DNA of 64,000 nucleotides from G958296245 sp965262055. GTDB taxonomy: Bacteria; Chloroflexota; Dehalococcoidia; Lucifugimonadales; G958296245. A program made the position numbers and the translations under genes. The notes under the pieces are model-generated. The model ran no database searches, had not been told where the DNA came from, and saw only the letters and a program-made list of their open reading frames with translations. The first letter of the stretch is position 1, and every line of letters starts with the position of its first letter. Where the stretch lies: assembly GCA_965262055.1 (NCBI GenBank), contig CBDHEI010000002.1, positions 1,488,001 to 1,552,000 of the forward strand, in the 5' to 3' direction. Shown piece by piece: positions 16,401 to 23,475 of the stretch.

Positions 16401-17945
16401 CACCTCGTACCGGCCAAGGTCGGGAAGGCCCTCCTCCCAGTGCTCCTTCAGGATCACCGCCCCCGCCGGCGCGTGGCTGTTGATCCACTCGGACGCACGC
16501 ACGGCGGTATGGGGTTGCCGGTACGACGACGTGTAGGAAACGCCGTAGAACGCGGTTGCGCCGACCAGCACGACCAGCCCCAGCGCCAGCAGCGGCCTCA
16601 GCGAGCGCCTGCGCGAGGCAAGCAGGTCCCATAGAGCCATGCACATCCTGGAGCCGAACAGCACCAGGAACGGTACGACAGGGATCAGGTAGCGCAGGTA
16701 CTTGACCTCGAACGCGCCGGTAATGAGCAGGTAGGGGACAACCCAGGAGAGCAGCAGTACGCCCGTCCGGGACTGCTGCGACCGGAGGGGCAGCGTCGCC
16801 AGCAGGGCCGCGAACGCCACGAGGGACGCCAGCACGATGGCCGCCAGGCTCGATGAGTAGAGAAGAATGGCGATGGGCAGGCCCCACCCCGCGGCAATGT
16901 AGGCTAGGCCGGCGCCTCGCCTCATGCCTCTCAGGGCCGCGTAGAGAAGCCCTCCCCACGCGACAACCCCCAGCGGCCAGCCGAGGCCCCACGTCGCAAG
17001 CTGCTGGACCTGGTACCAGTAGGCCGGCGTATCGACGTACTGGAGGGTATATACGTAGTCTCGGATGCGGCGCACCATCTCCGACTGCTCTACGACGTTG
17101 GAGGTGAAGCGCTGCCAGTCCAGGAACGCGTACGGCTCGGCGACCACGAACGTGACGAACGATACGCCGAGGCCCGTTGCTAGCCCGGTCGCGGCTATCC
17201 GCAACCGGTCCCGGGACCCGCTCCCGTCCGGTGCCCCCACGCTCCCTTCCCGCGCTTGGGCCGCGCCAAACACGTACATCACGTGCGCTGCTACGAATGC
17301 CAGGTATATAGGTGCTTGGCTGACCTTGGTGGCCATACCAAGGCCAACGAGCAGGCCGGCGAGCGCCGAGAGTCTTAGGCTGCCCGTCCTGGACACGCCG
17401 AGCATCGCGAAGAGCGCCGCTACGGAGAACAGCGCGAGCAGTACGTCGGAGGCGTAGAAGTGGCTTAGCTGGATGTGGATAACCGCCGTGGCAACCAGCA
17501 CGGCGGCCAGCAGCCCCTCTCTCCGGCCGTACATCCGGCTCCCCAGAAGGTACACGAGCGCCACCGTGCCCACATCCGCAAGCCCAGACAAGGCCCGACC
17601 GGTGAACCGTAGGTCGCGGAGGTCGTCGAGTGGCAGCGCCGAGTAGAGCAGCTGCGTGGTCTTGAGCAGGTAGAACGGGACGCTGCCGTAGTCGAAACGG
17701 CGCGGGTTCCACGGGCTGGCGTCCGCGTCGAAGAAGGTGGCGATCGACGGCGCGCCCATCTCGCCCACCCTCATCAGGATGGAGCGCTCGTCAGGATGAG
17801 GAGTGAACGAGTAGCCTCGGTCCCAGTCCAGCCCGTAGAGCCGGAGCGCCAGGGCCAGCCCGATGGTGGCGGCCAGGGCCAACGCTACCAAGCGGTCCCT
17901 GGTGACCAGGCCCGCCGCCCACGCCGGATGTCTGACCTTCATCAT
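13482..17945 (-). CDS. Fusion of GT39-like glycosyltransferase and DUF2298 (YYY) membrane protein
   Basis: A 1487-residue integral membrane protein. The N-terminal half (about 1-680) looks like a PMT/ArnT-type GT39 glycosyltransferase: after helix 1 comes a luminal loop with SFTPHPDERS, carrying the Asp-Glu pair, then many membrane helices and an extracytoplasmic C-terminal portion. The second half (about 690-1487) is a DUF2298/Chlor_Arch_YYY domain with the diagnostic NYYYWGQFLVATLVKATGI, followed by the helical bundle and a soluble tail IEILRRY-type segment (YNVEYVYVGEVERLYYPKSG). A stand-alone DUF2298 paralogue lies at 60109-62463. The likely role is lipid-linked sugar transfer outside the membrane; the donor and acceptor are unknown. 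Start ATG 17945; an ATG one codon later is also possible. Confidence 0.88.
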   Translation of the reverse strand: MMKVRHPAWAAGLVTRDRLVALALAATIGLALALRLYGLDWDRGYSFTPHPDERSILMRVGEMGAPSIATFFDADASPWNPRRFDYGSVPFYLLKTTQLLYSALPLDDLRDLRFTGRALSGLADVGTVALVYLLGSRMYGRREGLLAAVLVATAVIHIQLSHFYASDVLLALFSVAALFAMLGVSRTGSLRLSALAGLLVGLGMATKVSQAPIYLAFVAAHVMYVFGAAQAREGSVGAPDGSGSRDRLRIAATGLATGLGVSFVTFVVAEPYAFLDWQRFTSNVVEQSEMVRRIRDYVYTLQYVDTPAYWYQVQQLATWGLGWPLGVVAWGGLLYAALRGMRRGAGLAYIAAGWGLPIAILLYSSSLAAIVLASLVAFAALLATLPLRSQQSRTGVLLLSWVVPYLLITGAFEVKYLRYLIPVVPFLVLFGSRMCMALWDLLASRRRSLRPLLALGLVVLVGATAFYGVSYTSSYRQPHTAVRASEWINSHAPAGAVILKEHWEEGLPDLGRYEVRELPMYERDDRRKLERVSNELAGADYVVFYSNRLYGTIPRLPERYPLSSEYYRLLFSGELGYELAHVETRYPRLAGVSFVHDTLSRPGLPDPDLPAPPDLPIRLGFADESFSVYDHPVVLVLENMARYDASAIISRIERASAARVEASRAPPGPLLTANESEAQRAGGTWSEIFRPGSLTAAWPVVAWLVLVQGVALLTLPIAFVVLCPLADRGYLLAKPLGLLLLGLAVWLLASLRWMPFSAGSIALCLAALCAVSTGVLVKRRTEIGEMLRTHWKPLLVAEAVFLAAFLAFVVLRMANPDLWHPFRGGEKPMDFAYLNAVVLSSYMPPYDPWFAGGFINYYYWGQFLVATLVKATGIDTAIAYNLAVPTFFAMTAACAYSVVYNLAEATRGGGRSTTAQLPAAAAGITGAVFVAVLGNLDGAVQVGQGAWRALVQHMPFGEFDFWRSSRMMPPDPPGLEVTEFPFFTFLFADLHAHLMAMPFTLLAVGIALAVVLGAFRGGSRTRWTAGHAARLLLLGLTVGALRVLNTWDFPTYTALATGAVLLAEYFSHGGWGFAVLARAAAGTAFAMVVGFVAFLPYHLRYEAFFTGIERTTNTTVLWQFLGIHGLFVFVILSFLAYELRGWWLPALLWAGQRLSGDAPAVRRAWAAGLGVAIAVVAAAVVVTGWTGSTIPFLAALAIPVAVIGAGAMRRGSPDGAALAFTAMVVLTALFLAMGLDVFRVEGDIDRMNSVFKFYLHVWVLLALAAAYLLWRMRYGRGLRFPSSWTKRIWTGSLLILLAAAAVYPVLGTRDRLRDRFDGAVTPLTLDGAAFMEDAVYWDQGGLIALSDDLQAIRWLKGATAGRPNVEGSPVLLEAQTPSYRWGGRVSVHTGLPGIVGWEWHQTQQRLGYSSEVEQRLKDVDTIYRTPSSSEALEILRRYNVEYVYVGEVERLYYPKSGLAKFEAGLDGALDRVYDNAGVTIYRLKTVE

Positions 17946-18028
17946 ACCCCGGCTATTCTAGCCCACGGAGCCCGAAGGCCGGCTGGTATAATGCGTGACC
18001 ATAGCCGCCCAGGGTCGAGGTAGCGAGC

Positions 18029-18439
18029 TTGGACGAGATCGGCGAGATACTGGCTAGGACGCGCACCATCGCGGTCGTGGGTCTCTCCCCGGATCCGGCC
18101 CGCCCCAGCCATTTCGTGTCCAGGTACCTCCAGCAGAGCGGCTACCGCATACTCCCGGTGAACCCGAGTACCGACGAGGCACTGGGAGAGAAGAGCTACC
18201 CTGCCTTGGAGGACATCCCGGACGGGGTGGATCTTGTACAGATATTCAGGCGCTCGGAGTTCGTCGGCCCGATCGTGGACGGAGCCATTGATTTGGGCGC
18301 AAAGTACGTTTGGATGCAGGACGGGGTTGTCGATGAGGAAGCAGCCGCCAGGGCGCGCGCGGCTGGCCTTCTCGTCGTTATGGACGACTGCGTAATGCGC
18401 CAGCACCGCATGAGGCGCGCCGGAGGAGGAGGTTTCTAA
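18029..18439 (+). CDS. CoA-binding domain protein (YccU-like)
   Basis: A 136-residue protein made of one Rossmann-like CoA-binding domain: IAVVGLSPDPARPSHFVSRYL at the N-terminus, YRILPVNPSTDEALGEKSYP, VDLVQIFRRSEFVGPIVDGAI and KYVWMQDGVVDEEAAARAR, the same order as YccU and the succinyl-CoA ligase alpha N-domain. Function of stand-alone members is not established. The probable start is TTG 18029. Its stop TAA overlaps the ATG of the aldo/keto reductase (TAATG), so the two are coupled. Confidence 0.88.
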   Translation: MDEIGEILARTRTIAVVGLSPDPARPSHFVSRYLQQSGYRILPVNPSTDEALGEKSYPALEDIPDGVDLVQIFRRSEFVGPIVDGAIDLGAKYVWMQDGVVDEEAAARARAAGLLVVMDDCVMRQHRMRRAGGGGF

Positions 18440-19365
18440 TGGAGACTCGAATTCTGGGCAAGGACGGACCGCAGGTGACGGCCATCTGTCTCGGTACGTG
18501 GCCGATAGGAGGCGCCTTCAGCGCCGTGCCGGAGGAGCAGGCCGTAGACACGGTGCGCGCCTGCATCGACCAAGGCATCACCTTCCTCGACACCGCGGAA
18601 GGGTACGGCGTGAGCGAGGCACGCGTGGGCAAGGCCATAGAGGGACGGCGGGACGAGGTCTTCCTGGCCACGAAGGTATCGGGTGGCAACAACTCCCCCG
18701 AGCACATTCGCGAGGCGATCGACAACAGCCTGAAAAGCCTGCGCACGGACCATGTGGACCTCTACCAGATACACGCGCCCTCGTCCGAGACGCCCATCGA
18801 GGACACCATGGCGGAGATGTTGCGACAGCGGGACGCCGGCAAGCTCCGCTACATCGGCGTCTCGAACTTCGACGAGGACCAGATGATCGAGGCCCAGGAG
18901 TGCGGCCCCGTACATAGCTCCCAACCGCGTTACAGCATGCTCTTCAGGGAGTCTGAGGAGTCGATCCTGCCCTTCTGCCTGGAGAACGGCATCGGCACGA
19001 TGGCGTACTCCGTTATGGCCAAGGGGATGCTTGGAGGGCGGTACAAGCCCGGGCACGAGTTCGCTAAGGACGACGAGCGTTCCGGCTGGAGCCATTTCCA
19101 GGACCAGAAGGTCTTCGATGTCATCGAGAGGCTGTCGTGTTGGGCCGCCGACCACGGCAGGACGCTGCCCCAGCTTGCCATCGCCTGGGTGCTGGGCAAC
19201 CCGGCCGTCACAACGGCGATCGTCGGCTGCAGGAAGCCGGAGCAGGTGCCGGACAACGCCATGGCAGGCAACTGGAGCCTCAGCGAAGACGACCTCAAGG
19301 AGGTCGAGGCCATCCAGGGCGACCTGCGGGAGGGCGTCGAAAAGCAGCCCACCTGGCGTTTATGA
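18439..19365 (+). CDS. Aldo/keto reductase
   Basis: A 308-residue AKR-superfamily protein. The family pattern is clear: LGTWPIGGAF, FLDTAEGYGVSEARVGKAI containing the catalytic Asp and Tyr, FLATKVSGG with the catalytic Lys, and VDLYQIHAPS with the His. IGVSNFDEDQ and a C-terminal NADPH-binding segment (TTAIVGCRKPEQV) complete the TIM barrel. It lies within a three-gene overlapping run (CoA-binding protein, AKR, DUF6282-like). The physiological substrate is unknown. A second, only distantly similar AKR is at 36773-37759. Confidence 0.9.
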   Translation: METRILGKDGPQVTAICLGTWPIGGAFSAVPEEQAVDTVRACIDQGITFLDTAEGYGVSEARVGKAIEGRRDEVFLATKVSGGNNSPEHIREAIDNSLKSLRTDHVDLYQIHAPSSETPIEDTMAEMLRQRDAGKLRYIGVSNFDEDQMIEAQECGPVHSSQPRYSMLFRESEESILPFCLENGIGTMAYSVMAKGMLGGRYKPGHEFAKDDERSGWSHFQDQKVFDVIERLSCWAADHGRTLPQLAIAWVLGNPAVTTAIVGCRKPEQVPDNAMAGNWSLSEDDLKEVEAIQGDLREGVEKQPTWRL

Positions 19366-20198
19366 AGGATCGGATAGCCGAGATACTCCGAGGGTCGTTC
19401 GACCTCCATGTCCACGCTGGGCCCGACCCCAGTCAGGAGAGACGCGTCGACGCCCTGGACGCGGGGCGCTACGCCCACGAGGCCGAGATGAGGGGCTTCG
19501 TGCTCAAGTCCCACCACTACCCCACGGCCCCGCTGGCCCATGCTCTGAACCGAGTCTACCCCGGCCTGAACGTCGTCGGCGCCGTCGCCCTGAACGCGCA
19601 GGTCGGGGGCCTCAACCCCAAAGCCGTCGAGGCCTCCGCCGCGATGGGCGCCAAGGTCGTGTGGATGCCCACCTACGACGCCGACTTCTTCATGAGGAGG
19701 CAGGGCAGCGGCCCAGGCATCCGTGTCCTGGACGATACGGGCCGGCTGAAGCCCGAGGTTCGCGACATCATCGAGGTCGTCAGGCGCAACGACATGGTGC
19801 TGGCGTCGGGACACCTCGCGCCGGACGAGACTATCGCGCTGTTCGCCGCCGCCGCCGCGGCCGGTGTGGATCGCCTGCTGGCTACGCACCCCGCGCTGAC
19901 CGCCAGCCTGGATGAGATGGCCCTGATGACCGCCGCGGGCGCCCTCGTCGAGTTCACGCTTCTGGCCTGCATGCCCTCGTTTAGGCTAATGACCTTGGAG
20001 TCGGTCATCGAGACGGTCAGGGCCCTTGGGGCGCAGCGCTGCGTCGTGACCACCGACTTCGGCCAGCTGGTCAACCCGCCGCCGGCGGAAGGCATGCGCA
20101 TGGCCATCGCCGCCCTTCTCGACGCCGGTCTGACCCCCGCTGAGGTCGAGGCGCTGGTAAAGACCAACCCGCACCAGCTCGTCGGCCTCAACGCCTGA
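19362..20198 (+). CDS. DUF6282-like amidohydrolase-related protein
   Basis: A 278-residue protein starting at ATG 19362, overlapping the AKR stop (ATGA). It begins with a metallohydrolase-like strand FDLHVHAGPDPS (HxH), has KSHHYPT, VVWMPTYDAD, DMVLASGHLAPDETIALF, RLLATHP and a late VVTTDFGQLVNPPP, i.e. the His/Asp set of a TIM-barrel amidohydrolase/PHP-like fold. This matches the DUF6282 family as I recall it. Catalytic role and substrate are unknown; the residues for a metal site are present, so an active hydrolase is plausible. Confidence 0.78.
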   Translation: MKDRIAEILRGSFDLHVHAGPDPSQERRVDALDAGRYAHEAEMRGFVLKSHHYPTAPLAHALNRVYPGLNVVGAVALNAQVGGLNPKAVEASAAMGAKVVWMPTYDADFFMRRQGSGPGIRVLDDTGRLKPEVRDIIEVVRRNDMVLASGHLAPDETIALFAAAAAAGVDRLLATHPALTASLDEMALMTAAGALVEFTLLACMPSFRLMTLESVIETVRALGAQRCVVTTDFGQLVNPPPAEGMRMAIAALLDAGLTPAEVEALVKTNPHQLVGLNA

Positions 20199-20270
20199 AA
20201 CGCCGCAACCCGGACGACAGATGCCCGGGCTGTAGCATCGGAGGTCCTGAAGAGCGGCCTTTTGCGCGCG

Positions 20271-20978
20271 CTATTCCACAGCTATGCGCAGCCGCTTGTT
20301 GATGCGCCCCTTGCTCTCGTGGCCCAGCACCCTTATCGTGCCCACCTCCTGCGTGTTGGCGACGTGGGTCCCGCCGTCCGCTTGTATGTCGAGGCCGTCT
20401 ATGTCGATGGTCCGCACCTCCGTAATTGACTCCGGGAGCAGGTTGATCTTCGTGCGGATCAGGTCGGGAATCTCGAACGCTTCCCGGCGCGGCAGGGTGC
20501 GTATGTGCACCGGCCTCGCCGCCCGCACCTCGGCGTTGATGAGCTCCTCGACCTCCCTCGCAAAGCTCGCCGACATGCTCTCCAGCTCGAAGTCCATGCG
20601 CGCAGATAGCGGCTTCATGTTCCCGCCCGTGACCTGGGCGCCGTAGTCGCGCCACACCACCCCGCACAGGATGTGCAGCGCGGTGTGCGTACGCATCAAC
20701 TCATAGCGCCGGTCCCAGTCGATTGCCCCGCGCACCGTCTCGCCCGCCGCGGGCGGTTCGGAGTCGAGTTCGTGCACCAGCTCACCACCCGACCTCGACA
20801 GCTTCTTCACCCTCCACTCGCGCTCGCCCGATGTGAGCGTCCCCGTATCGGGAGGCTGCCCGCCGCCTCCGGGGTAGAAGGCCGTCCTGTCGAGCGCCAC
20901 GCCCCCGCCGACTACCTCCAGGACGGTCGCCTCGAACTCCTTCAAGTAGGCGTCATCGTGACACAGCAACACAGTCAT
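20271..20978 (-). CDS. alaX: Alanyl-tRNA editing protein AlaX
   Basis: A 235-residue free-standing editing domain that hydrolyses Ser-tRNA(Ala) or Gly-tRNA(Ala). The N-terminal tRNA synthetase-like beta-barrel contains TAFYPGGGGQPPDTG; the editing site has the zinc motif HTALHIL (HxxxH), and the second half contains DIQADGGTHVANTQEVG, the usual AlaX form in which the CGGTH motif of AlaRS is DGGTH. Size and domain order fit the medium AlaX-M type. It converges with the DUF6282-like gene; CCCGG/CCGGG in the gap could form a small hairpin. Confidence 0.92.
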   Translation of the reverse strand: MTVLLCHDDAYLKEFEATVLEVVGGGVALDRTAFYPGGGGQPPDTGTLTSGEREWRVKKLSRSGGELVHELDSEPPAAGETVRGAIDWDRRYELMRTHTALHILCGVVWRDYGAQVTGGNMKPLSARMDFELESMSASFAREVEELINAEVRAARPVHIRTLPRREAFEIPDLIRTKINLLPESITEVRTIDIDGLDIQADGGTHVANTQEVGTIRVLGHESKGRINKRLRIAVE

Positions 20979-21023
20979 GTAGAACTCCTCAGGCAGGTCC
21001 CGGTCGGCACGCTTTGGCAGAGC

Positions 21024-22643
21024 TCAGGCGCGCTCCACGGCTGCGGGGTAAGCGCCCTCCTCCTCCACAGTCGTGGGCTCGGTGGGATAGAGCTTGCGCC
21101 ATGTTTCGATTCCGCCCTTCAGGGCCACCGCGTCGAAGCCGCGGTACTGTAGCTGCTGCGCCGCGCGGGCGCTGGTCGCCTCGTTGTGGCAGGTGCAGTA
21201 GACGACGGCCAGCCGGTGCCTGGGAAGGTCCCTCACCCACTCGGCGATCTGGTCGGGAAGCACCCGCACGCTTCTGGGGATCTGCTGCCCGTCCCCCTCG
21301 TAGCTGGAACGCGACCGCACGTCCAGCACCAGGGGCGGATTGGGGCCCGACAGGAGCTGGTACAGCATCTCCGGCGCGATCATGTTGACGTCCACCTCTT
21401 CGTGGACGAACAGGCCCGCCGCCGTGCTCTCACGCTCCTCCACCAAGGTCTCCTTCGAGGCCCTCCGCCCGTACCAGGCGCTTGCGGGGGACGCCGACGC
21501 GCCGTGGAGCGTGACGGACACTAGCACCACGACCCCCACTACCCCCAGCAGCATCTCGGCCCCCGGAACCTCGGCCTGAGCCACGACCAGCACCAGCAGC
21601 AGGGAGTTGAGCCCTCTGGGACCGAACCACGCGATGAAGGCGTGAGCCTCCCGGCTCATTCGCGCCCGCGATAGCACAAGCCCCAGCACGCCTGGCCGGA
21701 TGGCCAATATCACCAGAGCCGACATCAGCAGCGCGCGCACTAGCGGCACAGTGTCCCATATCCCAGACAACAGGGCGCCGAACAGCACGAACGCCGCCAT
21801 CATCGCCATCTCGGACGTGACCTCGCCGTACTCCAGGAAGTAGTCGCACAGCTTCTGGTTGAGCAGGACCACCGAAACGCCGGCGGCGAACGCGCTCAGG
21901 AATCCGTCGCCTCCCGCGGCGGTGGCAGCCGTGTACGAGGCCAGCACCAGCCCCACTACATAGAGCGCCTGGTACTCCCGGCGAATGCTTCCCATCCGGT
22001 CGACCTGCTTCATTAGCCAGGCCCCCGCCCCGCCAATAGCCAGCCCGAGCAGCGGCCCCACGAGCAGCAGCCGCGCCAGGAACTCCGCCCACCCCGCGAC
22101 CGATTGCATGCCGCCTACCGCGACCGCGATCAGGATGAGCACGATCGGCAGCACGACGATGTCGTTCATGCCGGCCTCGATTCTCAATACCTGCCGCACG
22201 GAGCGTGGGATCCGCTCGTCCCTGACGATCTCCCGAAGCACCACCGGGTCCGTGGAGGCCAGCACCGCCCCCCCGATGAGGGCAAGTACCCAGCCGAAGC
22301 CGAACAGTAGCACCAGCGGTCCTGTGCTCAAGGCGATGATCAGCCCCGTCCCGGGGACGAGCACCAGGAACGGCACCACCCACCTCCGCCCCAGCTCGCT
22401 GAGCTGCAGCTTGGTGGCGTCGAGGAACAGCACCAGCGACAGAGTCAGCGTCGCCACCACCCCCAGTGCCTCGTCCTGCGTGGTTATGTCGATCAGCCCA
22501 AGACCGCTCTTGCCGAGGACGAACCCGATGGCCAGGAACATGAGGGGGAACGAGAGCGGCGAGCGCTCCACCAGTCCCGCCGCCAAGGCGGCCACCGTCA
22601 GTATGAGGGCGACCAGCGCAAAGACCTGTACGAAGTCGGACAC
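21024..22643 (-). CDS. Na+/H+ antiporter (CPA1) fused to a C-terminal rhodanese domain
   Basis: A 539-residue protein. Residues 1 to about 400 form a CPA1/NhaP-type antiporter with about twelve helices, including the ion-site motif GMNDIVVLP in the middle of the fold and ASTDPVVLREIVRDE. A linker leads to a rhodanese domain (about 425-535): PPLVLDVRSRSSYEGDGQQI and the active-site loop VVYCTCHNEATSA with its Cys nucleophile, then GFDAVALKGGIETWRK. The rhodanese half may sense or transfer sulfane sulfur on the cytoplasmic face; that is inference. It ends the minus-strand group with the methyltransferase gene 12 bp upstream. Confidence 0.88.
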   Translation of the reverse strand: MSDFVQVFALVALILTVAALAAGLVERSPLSFPLMFLAIGFVLGKSGLGLIDITTQDEALGVVATLTLSLVLFLDATKLQLSELGRRWVVPFLVLVPGTGLIIALSTGPLVLLFGFGWVLALIGGAVLASTDPVVLREIVRDERIPRSVRQVLRIEAGMNDIVVLPIVLILIAVAVGGMQSVAGWAEFLARLLLVGPLLGLAIGGAGAWLMKQVDRMGSIRREYQALYVVGLVLASYTAATAAGGDGFLSAFAAGVSVVLLNQKLCDYFLEYGEVTSEMAMMAAFVLFGALLSGIWDTVPLVRALLMSALVILAIRPGVLGLVLSRARMSREAHAFIAWFGPRGLNSLLLVLVVAQAEVPGAEMLLGVVGVVVLVSVTLHGASASPASAWYGRRASKETLVEERESTAAGLFVHEEVDVNMIAPEMLYQLLSGPNPPLVLDVRSRSSYEGDGQQIPRSVRVLPDQIAEWVRDLPRHRLAVVYCTCHNEATSARAAQQLQYRGFDAVALKGGIETWRKLYPTEPTTVEEEGAYPAAVERA

Positions 22644-22655
22644 TTAGGCTCCCCG

Positions 22656-23459
22656 TCAGGCTCTCTCGAGCACGATCTGTCTCATGCACCACTCGATGCC
22701 GGACTCATCCCCGGGCACACACCCTTGGGCCTCCAGCTCGTCAGCGAGCAGGCGGAGGGCACCGTCGCCGTACGTCCCGGCTGCGAAGGGATGGCTCCGC
22801 CACGTCTCCAGGTTCAGCCGGAACATAGTCGCGGCCTGCCGGTCTTGCACCCGCAGCCGCCGGACGCCGTCCGCCCGGGTCTTCAGCCCAGTCAGCCGCA
22901 TCTCGCTCAGAGCTGGGCCGACGCACAGGGTCTTGCCATCGTGAGCGAGCACCGAGCTCACCATGTCCAGGTAGTGCGATAGCACATCGTTGGATGTGGT
23001 GATCGAGTCCACTTCGTCCAGCAGCAGGAGCCCGCCCTGCACGAGCTGCGACGCCCATCGGTCGATCACGGCCTCCGGGTCGATCAGGTGGGTTGCTACG
23101 AACCGCGCGTATATCAGGTCCGCTGGCCCCACGGGAAAGGGGATAGTGGCCGCGTCATGCACCATGTACGACACACGGACGCCGCCGGATCGCCGCGCTT
23201 CCTCTATGAACGCCTCCGAGCTGTCGATGCCTACCGTGCGCAGGGGCCCCAGCACCTCGGCGGCGAGGCGGGTCGTGTATCCCGGCCCGCAGCCGATGTC
23301 CACGGCGAAACAGGGCCTCTCCCGCGTCGCCTCGCTCAGGAAGGGCCGCGACGACTCGGCGAAAACGTCGGCCAGCACCTTCAGCCGGCGGGATGCCGTA
23401 CCGCTGTCGCCAAACAGGTACGCGGGCGGCAGTGAGTCATCTCCTCGTCTTGCACCCAC
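22656..23459 (-). CDS. SAM-dependent class I methyltransferase
   Basis: A 267-residue protein with a class I methyltransferase core: motif I FAVDIGCGPGYTTRLAAEVL, the acidic motif II TVGIDSSEAFIEEAR, then SYMVHDAATIPFPVGPADLIYARF (motifs III/IV) and LVQGGLLLLDEVDSI. The acceptor is unknown. The start is GTG 23459, preceded at a suitable distance by AAAGGAAG; part of that Shine-Dalgarno sequence comes from the TTTAG target copy left by the adjacent IS1380-family element. Before the insertion the sialidase-like gene would have ended only about 12 bp upstream, so the two were probably one operon. Confidence 0.82.
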   Translation of the reverse strand: MGARRGDDSLPPAYLFGDSGTASRRLKVLADVFAESSRPFLSEATRERPCFAVDIGCGPGYTTRLAAEVLGPLRTVGIDSSEAFIEEARRSGGVRVSYMVHDAATIPFPVGPADLIYARFVATHLIDPEAVIDRWASQLVQGGLLLLDEVDSITTSNDVLSHYLDMVSSVLAHDGKTLCVGPALSEMRLTGLKTRADGVRRLRVQDRQAATMFRLNLETWRSHPFAAGTYGDGALRLLADELEAQGCVPGDESGIEWCMRQIVLERA

Positions 23460-23475
23460 ACCCTGCTTCCTTTAG

